A stretch of DNA of 64,000 nt from MPNP01 sp026709725 (lineage in GTDB: Bacteria > Pseudomonadota > Alphaproteobacteria > Rhodobacterales > Rhodobacteraceae), in the NCBI GenBank assembly GCA_965200805.1, contig OZ241384.1:1426001-1490000 (forward strand), in the 5' to 3' direction. Positions 45,696 through 53,987 of the stretch are shown one piece after another. Both the position numbers and the translations under genes were made by a program. Each line of letters opens with the position of its first letter. Position 1 is the first letter of the stretch. Under the pieces are notes generated by a model. The model searched no databases. It had not been told where the DNA came from and saw only the letters and a list, made by a program, of their open reading frames with translations.

Positions 45696-46574
45696 TCAGT
45701 TCGCCATCCGGTGCCACCCTTCGGGAACAATGTCAGGGTTGTCCGGGTGGCCATCGACAAACCATTTCTTCGGAGCCACCACGATCTTATCCGGATCCGG
45801 GTTCAGCCAGGCGCCCCACCAGGAGAACGAGCTGTTGGCGATGACATGATGGCGGCATGCCGCCATCAGGCGGAGATCCTCGTACGCATGCCCTTCCTGA
45901 TTTTTGTCTGAAATGATCGTTGGATAATCGAAATTCATGTTCCTGCGCACCCATTCAGGATCATCCGAAAATACGTATATTTTGATGGAACCCACGCGCT
46001 CGGCAATATGGGCGATGGCTGTATCGTAATAGTCAGTACTGCATTGTGCAAAGCCGGAAGAGTTCAGGTAATCACCTCTCCTGACATGAACGGACACCGC
46101 GTTTCCCCCTTCAATCCGTTCAAGCAGTTTCCCGTTCTGGCCACCGGGAGGTGTGATGAACTGCAGTTCATTCCGTATTCGATCCGAACAATCCTCAAAG
46201 TACCGTTCCGATTGAAACCAGCCGTACAGGTAGCATCCCGATGTAAGCGTCAATATATCCTGATTGAACGCCGGACTGCGCTCACGGATCAATCTCGGCT
46301 TCTTTGCTGACGCCCACAGATAATGGATGTGGTAGCGCAGCTTGTCCCTGAGCGGGCTTGGGAATTCATCATGCCCCGCAACGCGTGCCGAGAGTGCGAA
46401 ATGCATGAGTGCGTACCGCCTGTGGTCATGGTACTTCTGCACATCCCGCAGGTCCAGTACCAGTTCCGCACCGTTTCTCCAGGCAATCGCACAGGCATTT
46501 GCATATTGAAAAAGCTGATTGCCCACACCCCCCACCACATGGCATATGACTGATTTATCCGTGCGCATCCACAC
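45696..46574 (-). CDS. Alpha-1,2-fucosyltransferase (GT11)
   Basis: 292 residues, full length for GT11. GGVGNQLFQYANACAIAWRN start, VSVHVRRGDY donor-binding motif (about residue 165) and ANSSFSWWGAWLNPDPDKIV. Transfers fucose from GDP-fucose to a terminal galactose. A truncated relative lies at 61729 and a 48-bp start fragment at 48083, so this gene type has been duplicated. Convergent with GT25 and divergent from the FkbM gene. Confidence 0.9.
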   Translation of the reverse strand: MWMRTDKSVICHVVGGVGNQLFQYANACAIAWRNGAELVLDLRDVQKYHDHRRYALMHFALSARVAGHDEFPSPLRDKLRYHIHYLWASAKKPRLIRERSPAFNQDILTLTSGCYLYGWFQSERYFEDCSDRIRNELQFITPPGGQNGKLLERIEGGNAVSVHVRRGDYLNSSGFAQCSTDYYDTAIAHIAERVGSIKIYVFSDDPEWVRRNMNFDYPTIISDKNQEGHAYEDLRLMAACRHHVIANSSFSWWGAWLNPDPDKIVVAPKKWFVDGHPDNPDIVPEGWHRMAN

Positions 46575-46597
46575 TACCGTAATGAAGAGTCAGATAT

Positions 46598-47332
46598 ATG
46601 GAGCAGAGGTTCCCGCGTTCATTTCTTGAGAAGACCTCATTCATGGATTTGGACCACTTGCAAGCAAAAGTTCGCAAGTATGAGATTCTTGCCCGTTTCC
46701 CGGGGCGTGCTGGGCGCATCTACAAAGAGAGGCTGGCTGACAGAAAATCGTTGGTTGAAGTCTACATGGCCTTTAATGAAGCGTTGAATCAGTGCTCCCA
46801 GATGATCCATATCGATATTGGCGCCAATGTCGGGACAGTAACCAGAATTATGGCACAATCGGCATCAAAGGTCTTTGCATTTGAGCCGGATCCTTGGGCG
46901 TTTTCACGCCTGACACAAGCTACCGAGAGTCTGGGGAATGTGACTTTATTAAATGCAGCAGCCGGGGTTTCTGATGGTGATGTCCGCTTATTCAGGAGCG
47001 AAAGCTTCGACAGCGATCCCCAGATCCATTCAGCTGCATCCTCTGTGTTCAAAAGCCAGTACTCAGACAGTGACAACAGTTTTCTTGTGAAGCAGGTCGA
47101 TATCGTTGAATTTCTAATGGAAATGGGAGACATAGGCATCGTAAAGATTGATGCCGAGGGGGCAGAAGTGCCGATTCTGGAGTCGATTCTGGGGAATAAA
47201 TCTCTAGCAAACCGGATTGGCTACATATTCGCTGAATTGCATGAAGCCTTATTTCCCGAACTTTCTGCACGATACAACGCGTTGCGCGATAGGTGCAATG
47301 CCCTCCCACATGTGAACCTGAACTGGCCTTAG
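46598..47332 (+). CDS. FkbM-family SAM-dependent methyltransferase
   Basis: 244 residues. Motif I HIDIGANVGTVTRIMA, acidic FAFEPDPWAFSRL, and VDIVEFLMEMGDIGIVKIDA followed by EGAE, all characteristic. Such enzymes methylate sugar hydroxyls in LPS or capsule. Divergent from the fucosyltransferase with 23 bases between starts. A second, decayed FkbM fragment is at 36375. Confidence 0.85.
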   Translation: MEQRFPRSFLEKTSFMDLDHLQAKVRKYEILARFPGRAGRIYKERLADRKSLVEVYMAFNEALNQCSQMIHIDIGANVGTVTRIMAQSASKVFAFEPDPWAFSRLTQATESLGNVTLLNAAAGVSDGDVRLFRSESFDSDPQIHSAASSVFKSQYSDSDNSFLVKQVDIVEFLMEMGDIGIVKIDAEGAEVPILESILGNKSLANRIGYIFAELHEALFPELSARYNALRDRCNALPHVNLNWP

Positions 47333-47354
47333 AATTGGGACCTGTTGACGCTCA

Positions 47355-47460
47355 CCGGGTCCCAGCCTATCAACAAGACACTCTTGACCCATCCCGATCT
47401 CATGCCATACCGTTCCGCATTATGCAGATCGGAATGCAACAGATATCAGCAGACAGTTAA
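47355..47460 (+). repeat. Dispersed repeat R3, partial copy
   Basis: GCCTATCAACAAGACAC ... ATGCAGATCGGAATGCAACA ... TCAGCAGACAG matches the minus strand of 62335-62425 with small changes. It directly follows the FkbM gene. The rest of 47333-47850 is GC-rich and gene-free. Confidence 0.6.
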
Positions 47461-47849
47461 GTGTGTGGGATTGATAGAGGCAGGGCGGGCCCTGCACGGG
47501 ATGGTACCGATATCCCCGCGGTCGATGGGGGGGTGAGGCCGATCCTGGGGCTGCCGGTCCGGGCTGTGCAACCACCGTCCTGCATGGGTCAGGGCTGCGC
47601 TGGCACCCATCTGCATTGATGCAGGGGAGGGGGACCTTCATCCGGGTCAGGCCGATGACCTCGGGACGTGCGTCGCCGGGGGGTGCCGTCACCGCCCTTC
47701 ATGATCATTGGGGGGATCCGGGATCTCTCACACCTCGCGCGCACGGGCCGGTGCGCCCGCGTGCCACTTCGTCGGCAGGGATGCGATCATGGTCCTCTGT
47801 ATACTGGCGGCCGCGCGGGTCGTCCCGCGTCCCGGGCCCCGCCCGATGC

Positions 47850-48075
47850 GGTCCGGGCGATGATGCCAGAGAGATGATGATGGAGGGAGCGGCTCGTGGT
47901 CCTGACCGGGGGTCTGGCGGGGTTCCATCCTTTGAGGCGTCAGCCATTGCCCGGGACGGAGACGCTGTGGCAGGGCATTCGGACCCTCGGGGGCGTGTGC
48001 CGGCGATCAGGACAGGGGAGAGGATCAGGATGCAGGGGGATGATGGGGGATCGGGGATGGTGCATTGATAGGACA
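47850..48075 (+). mobile_element. IS4-like transposase C-terminal fragment, copy 1
   Basis: Reads VLTGGLAGFHPLRRQPLPGT then ETLWQGIR. The pattern G.pGt.tLWqG resembles the end of IS4-type DDE transposases. A longer, better-preserved copy is at 62725-62955. The IS4 link is a tentative motif match; the duplication itself is plain. Confidence 0.5.
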
Positions 48076-48082
48076 CGGGCCC

Positions 48083-48130
48083 CACCACATGGCATATGAC
48101 TGACTGATCCATGGACATCCACCCTCCCGT
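48083..48130 (-). pseudogene. Start fragment of a GT11 fucosyltransferase gene
   Basis: On the minus strand MDQSVICHVVG, nearly identical at DNA level to the first 45 bases of the GT11 gene (46525-46574), then unrelated sequence. A leftover of a deletion or recombination. Confidence 0.6.
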
Positions 48131-48246
48131 GCCGCCCGGAACCTGCCCTTCCCATCCCTGCCGCATCTCCTGCCCCGGCCCATCAACGTGAACGGATCCG
48201 TGCCGATTCAGGATGACGAACCGGCGGTCGGGCATTGAAGGGGCTC

Positions 48247-49164
48247 CTAACCTGTCCATGCTTCGGAAATCAGCGTCCTTGCCGACCTTTCGTGGAAATC
48301 GGCATAGTACAGTGCCTGATGCCTGCTTTTGCGCAGGTGCCCGATCTTCTCTTCATAGAGATCGATTGACACGGAACGGACAGCCGCCTGCAGGTCTTCG
48401 CGGGACTGACAGAGAAGCATCCCGTCAGGGTTGATGTAGCGATCGATATTGGGGCATCCAAGATAGATCGGAACCGTGTCGCAGAGAATTGCATCAATCA
48501 GCTTCTCGGTGAAGTAGTTCGGCTGGACGGCATTCTCGATGACGATGGAGAACCGGTGGGGTGCCAGACCCTCCCACTTGCCCGCGAATGGCCTGTAGCC
48601 CTTCCCGATGACATCGACATCAAGATGCTCCTTGGCAATGAATGCGGCGATCTGGTGGCGAAGCCTGTGGCCGAGCAGGAAATCCTTCTCCGAAGCGATG
48701 AGCGATGTCATCCGGTGTTTGGTGGTGTCAATATCCCGCCAGCCCGGAACCCAGGTTGTTCCGTAGGGAAGCAGGACGGCATTGGGAATTTCCTCTATGA
48801 GATGGTCGACCGCGGTGAAGATACGGAAAAACTTGCGATGAAATCTCTTCACTTTCTCCACATGCTTTCCGTGGAGGGCTTCGGGTTCAACGATCATCAG
48901 CGAGATTTGCGCCCGTGTTCCAAAATTCGGACGGATGTAATGTGTTCTTCGGGGATAGAGGATCAGGTGATCGGTGGGTGCCAGACCGGCAAGGGTTGCG
49001 CCTTGCAATCGGGCGGGCATACCAAGGGGCCAGATGAGTTCGGAGGTTGGTATCCTGCCCGGTCTCCAACCGAGGCGCTTGCCATAGGGGCAGATAGCGA
49101 CAGCGGGCCCGACATCGACTTTTTCGGATGCATCATGATCCGAACTTCCATCCATGCAAGACAT
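48247..49164 (-). CDS. Alpha-1,3/1,4-fucosyltransferase-like (GT10)
   Basis: About 305 residues from ATG 49164 (or 49155, which has GGTGGGGG at better spacing). C-terminal donor site: HRFSIVIENAVQPNYFTEKL then IDAILCDTVPIYLGCPNI, the GT10 signature. It transfers fucose from GDP-fucose to GlcNAc-type acceptors. With the GT11 enzyme this suggests a fucosylated, possibly Lewis-like surface glycan. The window has no GDP-fucose synthesis genes. Confidence 0.85.
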   Translation of the reverse strand: MSCMDGSSDHDASEKVDVGPAVAICPYGKRLGWRPGRIPTSELIWPLGMPARLQGATLAGLAPTDHLILYPRRTHYIRPNFGTRAQISLMIVEPEALHGKHVEKVKRFHRKFFRIFTAVDHLIEEIPNAVLLPYGTTWVPGWRDIDTTKHRMTSLIASEKDFLLGHRLRHQIAAFIAKEHLDVDVIGKGYRPFAGKWEGLAPHRFSIVIENAVQPNYFTEKLIDAILCDTVPIYLGCPNIDRYINPDGMLLCQSREDLQAAVRSVSIDLYEEKIGHLRKSRHQALYYADFHERSARTLISEAWTG

Positions 49165-49650
49165 CCCCCACCGCCACTCTGAGGTACAACAGCCGGGTGT
49201 CAACCGAAGTGAGGGCGGAGCCCAAGCGAGGGTTGACGCCCGGTAACCCCATCCTCGACCCGCCCACACCGCTTTTCGGCCCTTGGCAGCCCAATCTCGC
49301 CAATCGCAAGCATAGCGAAGCTCGCAGGGTCCGGCAAGGACCCCGCGGTCCGGGGTGGGGAGAGGGGTGCTGAGTGGGTGCAGGGTTGCCTGTGCGGATC
49401 CCTACGCCCCCCGGGCAAAGGCCCCGCGCCCTCTGCGCATAGGGGCGCACGCCCTGCCGCCCCGTTGGTGATCGTGTGGACGGTGTTCGGGGCAGAGGGC
49501 GTCAGCAGGGCCTCGGGGCTGCCCCCGGACCCTCAAGCCCGGGTGGAAGCAGCACCCCACCTGATTTGAAAGTTTCAACATCATCTGGGATAATCCCCAT
49601 GAAGGTATGGAGGATCGTAGTTGATGCACTGAATTGTGAGGATCATGCCG
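49165..49650. other. GC-rich intergenic region upstream of the TIR operon
   Basis: 486 bases, no gene. Divergent promoters for GT10 (left) and the TIR-Nmad2 operon (right) must be here. The part just before the TIR gene (49565-49640) is AT-richer. Confidence 0.4.
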
Positions 49651-50124
49651 ATGGCAGAACAGACCAGAAACATTTTCATCAGCCATGTCCACAAGGATGA
49701 TCAGGGTCTGGCTGATCTCAAAGCGTTGCTGAAACGCAACGGAATGGAAGTGCGGGACAGCTCAATCACCTCTGAAAAGCCCAATGATGCGACCTCTGAT
49801 GACTACATCAACTCGCAGATTCTCGGCCCTCGGATTGATCGGGCGGGATGTGTGGTTGTCTACATCACACCAGAAACCAAGGACAGCGAATGGGTCGACT
49901 GGGAAATTGAACGGGCCCGCAGGAAGGATAAAAGGATTGTTGGGGTCTGGGAACACGGGGAAAGCGGATGCGAGATCCCGGAAGCGTTGAATATGTATGG
50001 GGATGCCTGTGTTGGCTGGAATGCCAACAGGATCATTGATGCGATCAACGGAGACTGCAGCCGATTTGAGGGCCAGGACGGCACTCAATATCCGGAACGT
50101 CCCATTAAACGCCATCCATGCTAA
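49651..50124 (+). CDS. TIR-like domain protein (DUF1863/ThsB type), first gene of operon
   Basis: 157 residues from ATG 49651, which has TGAGG 9 bases upstream; ATG 49645 is too close to it. TIR hallmarks: RNIFISHVHKDDQGLADLKA at the start, CVVVYITPETKDSEWVDWEI with the conserved Glu of W-x-x-W-E. TIR domains of this group hydrolyse NAD+ or make cyclic ADP-ribose signals in Thoeris and related systems. No SIR2/ThsA partner is seen. An AAAGGAGGG site for the next gene lies 5 bases past its stop region. Confidence 0.85.
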   Translation: MAEQTRNIFISHVHKDDQGLADLKALLKRNGMEVRDSSITSEKPNDATSDDYINSQILGPRIDRAGCVVVYITPETKDSEWVDWEIERARRKDKRIVGVWEHGESGCEIPEALNMYGDACVGWNANRIIDAINGDCSRFEGQDGTQYPERPIKRHPC

Positions 50125-50135
50125 AGGAGGGCAAC

Positions 50136-50762
50136 ATGCCAAGTCTCTACAGCTATGTTGTGCGTTATGACAGCTGTTTTGCCCCAAACCCGTTCCATGG
50201 GATCTGCACCCTTGCAACATGCAAGCCCAGGATCAGGCAGCATGCAAAGGCTGGCGACTGGATTGTGGGAACCGGCAGCAACCGAAAAGGTGTCCGGCGT
50301 GGTGGTTTTCTGGTGCACGCAATGCAGGTGGACGAATCCCTGACCTTCGCCGAATACTGGGGTGACCCACGCTTTACCCGCAAGAAACCCGACCTTTTTG
50401 GGAGCTACTGCATGGCCTGTGGGGACAACATATATCGCCCGGACCCTGTCGGCAATGGTTGGCGTCAACTCAATTCATACCACAGCGAGAAAGACGGCAC
50501 ACCGCATCAGGGACACCTCCAACGGGACACAGGAGCAAATCGCGTGCTTGTGAGTGGAAGGTTTGCCTATTTTGGTGCAGAAGGTCCGCAAATTCCCCAG
50601 GATCTCAAATGTGCAGGCCTGATACATCAGAGTTCGGGATACAGGAAGATTGAGGATCCGGAGACGATAACCGCCCTTGAATCGTGGTTATGCCAACTTG
50701 GCAAGTGGGGGTATCGGGGCAAGCCGTATGACATGATTCAGGAAATGGAAAAGCAGGGGTGA
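50136..50762 (+). CDS. Nucleotide modification associated domain 2 (Nmad2) protein
   Basis: 208 residues from ATG 50136 with AAGGAGGG directly upstream. Conserved pattern: MPSLYSYVVRYDSCFAPNPF, CTLATCKPRIRQHAKAGDWI, a VHAMQVDE strand, ACGDNIYRPD and FAYFGAEGPQIP. Nmad domains were defined by computational work on base hypermodification in phages and bacteria; the fold may bind or process modified nucleotides. Stop overlaps the next gene (GTGA). Biochemical activity is unknown. Confidence 0.8.
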   Translation: MPSLYSYVVRYDSCFAPNPFHGICTLATCKPRIRQHAKAGDWIVGTGSNRKGVRRGGFLVHAMQVDESLTFAEYWGDPRFTRKKPDLFGSYCMACGDNIYRPDPVGNGWRQLNSYHSEKDGTPHQGHLQRDTGANRVLVSGRFAYFGAEGPQIPQDLKCAGLIHQSSGYRKIEDPETITALESWLCQLGKWGYRGKPYDMIQEMEKQG

Positions 50763-51912
50763 GAAATTTGACCTGGGATCAATTCGTTCTGCTGTCAGAT
50801 TATGAAAAGGCTGTCGCAAACACAGATCGTTTCAGGGACTGCGACATGGACCCCATTCTGCTGGGCCTGTTTGGAGAAGTGGGCAGCATTATGAGTGCGG
50901 CCAAGAAGCTGCAAAGGGGAAAAGATGCATACCGGTCAGGCTATATCCATGATGTCGAAGAGGAGTTGGGAGATGTGATTTGGTATCTGGCAGCACTGTG
51001 CCGACGCTGCAAACTCAGTCTTGCGGATTTGGTTTCAGCCATTTTGGATGAAGATGGCTGTGACGTCTTCATCGTGGCCGGTTCCGATCCTCATGCTCCG
51101 GTTGCAAGGGCAATCGGTGTCGCTGACCCCAGACCTCTCCATGCCATCCTGCTCGCACTTGGAGACTGCACATCCCGCTTGCTTGCCACTGCTCACGATC
51201 CGGGCCGGGCCAGAGATAACCTGGTTGATTTTATCCGGGTCTATATTGAGGCCCTGCAGATCGCCGGAGTATCGTTCTCAGCAGTTCTGAAAAGGAACAG
51301 GGCCAAGACAACAGGCCGCTTTTTGGACCCGGATCCAGAGTCTCTCCCCGACTTTGATGCATCGTTCCCCCCTGAAGAACAGTTGCCGCGCACCTTCGAG
51401 ATCGAAATTTTCCAGCGCGCGAACGGAAAGAGCAGTTTGCGGTGGAAAGGCGTGATCATTGGCGACCCTCTCTCGGATAACATACTGATTCCGGATGATT
51501 ACAGGTTTCATGACGTGTTTCACTTGTCCTATGCTGCGATCCTGCACTGGTCACCAACGTTTCGTTCCCTGATCAGGCACAAGCGCAAGAGCGACCCCAA
51601 TATCGATGAGGCCGAGGATGGTGGTCGTGCAATTGTCGTGGATGAAGGTGTCTCCGCTTATGTCTTTTCGTATGCCAAGGAACTCAACTTTTTCGAGGGG
51701 CTTGATGCCGTCTCGTTTGATCTTCTCAAGGCAATCAGCAACCTTGTGAAGGGTTACGAAGTCGCTCAATGCCCCTCAAATTGTGGGAAAAGGCGATCCT
51801 GCAGGGCTATGAGGCCTTTCGTCGGTTACGACGACATCAGTCCGGTTACATCGTTGGCAGCAGAACGGAACGGACCCTTGAATTCAGACCTCTCAGGAAC
51901 GCATCCCCATGA
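50759..51912 (+). CDS. MazG-like NTP pyrophosphohydrolase with extra C-terminal domain, one frameshift
   Basis: GTG start overlapping Nmad2. The N-terminal MazG domain has LGLFGEVGSIMSAAKKL and DVEEELGDVIWYLAALC (E-x-x-E...E-x-x-D metal site), hydrolysing (d)NTPs to monophosphates. The second half (residues 200-345) holds HDVFHLSYAAILHWSP and IVVDEGVSAYVFSYAK, a His/Glu-rich domain of unknown role. At a C run near 51770 one base is missing. In the corrected frame LKLWEKAILQGYEAFRRLRR follows and stops at 51912, overlapping the next ATG. As printed, the frame ends at 51922 with a scrambled tail. Confidence 0.8.
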
Positions 51913-52616
51913 GATCAACTGACATAGTCAATCTGGTCGGGAACCTGACCTTTGAGAACGCCTTCAACCCGTATTCCGACAGATGCCGGGTCCACGACAC
52001 CCCTGATGCCCCTGGAATTCGGAGACAGTTCCTGCGGGAAATCCTGCGGCAGGCGCACCGGGTGGATGTGGACGCGATCTGGGTTGGACGCGACCTGGGA
52101 TACCGGGGTGGCCGCCGAACCGGGCTGGCCCTGACCGACGACATCCATTTTTCCGATCATCTTGAGCGCTGGGGGCTGGAGCCGGAAAATCTGACCACCG
52201 GAGAACCAGTTCCGGAGCGGACGGCAGGGGTCATCTGGGACGTCCTGCATCATGTCAGGGCACCCGTCTTCCTGTGGAACGTGTTCCCGCTGCATCCCTT
52301 CAGGAACAGTGATGAATTCTCCAACCGGCCACACAGTGCCCGTGAACGTGAAGCGGGCATGGATATCCTGAAGAGCATTGTTGAACACATCAGCCCGCGG
52401 CAGATCGTGGCAATTGGCAACGACGCATTCAGGGCCCTCTCCGCCGCCTTTCCCTGCAATGATATCCACAGGGTCCGCCATCCCAGCTATGGGGGCCAGA
52501 GCGAATTTCTCAGGAACATGCATGCACTGTACCCCGAAGCAGCTCCGGAACTCTATCGGGCGGTTCCGGCAGTCGTGACCCCGGACAGCCGCACTTCAGG
52601 GACCGGCTTGCGATGA
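51909..52616 (+). CDS. Uracil-DNA glycosylase superfamily protein
   Basis: 235 residues; ATG overlaps the corrected MazG stop. Seen: DAIWVGRDLGYRGGRRTGLA (active-site loop), VFLWNVFPLHPF, IVAIGNDAFRAL and RHPSYGG (the H-P-S of motif 3). Enzymes of the superfamily remove uracil or other altered bases from DNA; some family-like members act on phage-modified bases. Specific base unknown. Stop overlaps the next gene (ATGA). Confidence 0.8.
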   Translation: MRSTDIVNLVGNLTFENAFNPYSDRCRVHDTPDAPGIRRQFLREILRQAHRVDVDAIWVGRDLGYRGGRRTGLALTDDIHFSDHLERWGLEPENLTTGEPVPERTAGVIWDVLHHVRAPVFLWNVFPLHPFRNSDEFSNRPHSAREREAGMDILKSIVEHISPRQIVAIGNDAFRALSAAFPCNDIHRVRHPSYGGQSEFLRNMHALYPEAAPELYRAVPAVVTPDSRTSGTGLR

Positions 52617-53029
52617 CCGGGGACAGGGATATGGAAATCTACCGGCAGCGCTACGAGACATTCAGGCATCTCGACAGGCTGCGCTGGCAAATGCTCCAGC
52701 TGCTGATCGCCCTGATCTCAGGAACCGCGCTTGTTCTCAAGGCCACAACGGGCCCCATCGGGTGCGGGGTCTTTTCTCTTCTTGGCATTGCCTTGGTTCT
52801 GGTCGCCTTTGTGATGCACCGCATATCGAGTGGCCTGCGCAAGAACGGTAGGGTCCTGCAACAGATTGGCAGGGCTCTTGGTGATCATGAGATCCCGGAT
52901 ATATCCAATCCATGGCACAGCATTGCGCATTGGCTGATGCTCCTCGTGGGTCTTGCCGGGATTGGTCTCGCTGTCTGGAGCGGATGGTGCTGGCTCCGGG
53001 ATACAAACGCCATACCACCATTGATGTGA
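52613..53029 (+). CDS. Small membrane protein in the TIR operon
   Basis: 138 residues. Helices at about 26-46 (MLQLLIALISGTALVL), 48-67 (IGCGVFSLLGIALVLVAFVM) and 107-127 (LMLLVGLAGIGLAVWSGWCW). N-terminal amphipathic coiled-coil-like part. No known family; similar small multi-helix proteins are linked to TIR or NTPase defence genes as membrane effectors or anchors. Overlaps UDG, 7 bases before the second TIR gene. Confidence 0.75.
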   Translation: MTGDRDMEIYRQRYETFRHLDRLRWQMLQLLIALISGTALVLKATTGPIGCGVFSLLGIALVLVAFVMHRISSGLRKNGRVLQQIGRALGDHEIPDISNPWHSIAHWLMLLVGLAGIGLAVWSGWCWLRDTNAIPPLM

Positions 53030-53036
53030 GGATATG

Positions 53037-53669
53037 ATGACGAGGGTATTCATCAGTTATCACCATGAGTGCGACCAGCAATACAAGGAAGACTTGTCGT
53101 GGATGGCAGATCGGTATGGGTGTTTTGATGACGGCTCGGTCGAGACGGGAGATATTGATGATGACGGGCGAAGCTCGGAGAGCATCCGACAGGTGATCCG
53201 GGACAACTATCTTCGTGGCGCAGAGGTCACCATCCTCCTCTGCGGCAGCGAAACCCGTGATCGCAAACATGTGGACTGGGAGCTGAAATCAAGCATGATT
53301 GACGGACAGATCAACAGGAAGTCCGGCATTCTGGTGATCAATCTTCCGGGCAACGCTGACAATCAGTGGCTGGCTGCCCTCCCCGATGAAAAGTCAGCGA
53401 TCTATCCTGATTATTTCGGCGAATGGGTCGCATTGCACAACCGGCAGGATTACCAGGATCGCTACCCCCTGATGCCTGAGCGAATTCTCGACCAGTTGGT
53501 TTGCACCAGTGTCCGCATATCAGTGGTGCCATGGAACCGAATTGAAAACCGCCCTGACAAGATTCAATGGCTTGTTGATCAGACTGCTCGCGTCAGGCAC
53601 ACCAACGATTACGACCTCACCCGACCGATGCGCCGCCGCAACAGCAATCGGGACATCAGCTGGGTCTGA
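53037..53669 (+). CDS. TIR domain protein (ThsB-like), last gene of operon
   Basis: 210 residues from ATG 53037 (TGAGGA at 53027-53032). RVFISYHHECDQQYKEDL, SESIRQVIRDNYLRGAEVTI, then LCGSETRDRKHVDWELKSSM with the catalytic Glu of VDWE. This is the common ThsB-like subfamily. It differs from the first TIR protein, so the operon starts and ends with two different TIR proteins. No ThsA is encoded nearby, so a different output than classical Thoeris is expected. Confidence 0.9.
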   Translation: MTRVFISYHHECDQQYKEDLSWMADRYGCFDDGSVETGDIDDDGRSSESIRQVIRDNYLRGAEVTILLCGSETRDRKHVDWELKSSMIDGQINRKSGILVINLPGNADNQWLAALPDEKSAIYPDYFGEWVALHNRQDYQDRYPLMPERILDQLVCTSVRISVVPWNRIENRPDKIQWLVDQTARVRHTNDYDLTRPMRRRNSNRDISWV

Positions 53670-53987
53670 CAGTGAATGCCGACGATAACGGATTCTGCAA
53701 AGCCGACATTACACACCACCATTTGAAGTGGTTTGATGTCGGCCCTTCTCTGCCCATATGTCGGACCAGATGGACAGAAACCCGTCCCGCCGCCCTTTTG
53801 CTGCCCCGGATACGGTCTGAGGAACATCTCCAAGGCTCTGCACCTCAGACTGGAAGTGGGGTCTGCAAAGCGGCCACAACAACATCATGTCCGCTTCGAT
53901 GCCTCGGCCAGGGTGTTTGCAAATATGCCAACCAAACATTCGGCGACGGGTTGCTCCGTTGACCGGAATTCACGAACGGGAATAGCA
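53670..53987. other. Intergenic, no gene
   Basis: 318 bases between TIR2 and the KAP NTPase. The open frame of the NTPase extends through it but without similarity. Likely promoter of the NTPase. Confidence 0.4.

Noticed and set aside
49651..53669. Classical Thoeris system
   Set aside because: ThsB-like TIR proteins are present, but no ThsA (SIR2 or Macro effector) gene is seen on either side, and the other genes do not belong to Thoeris.
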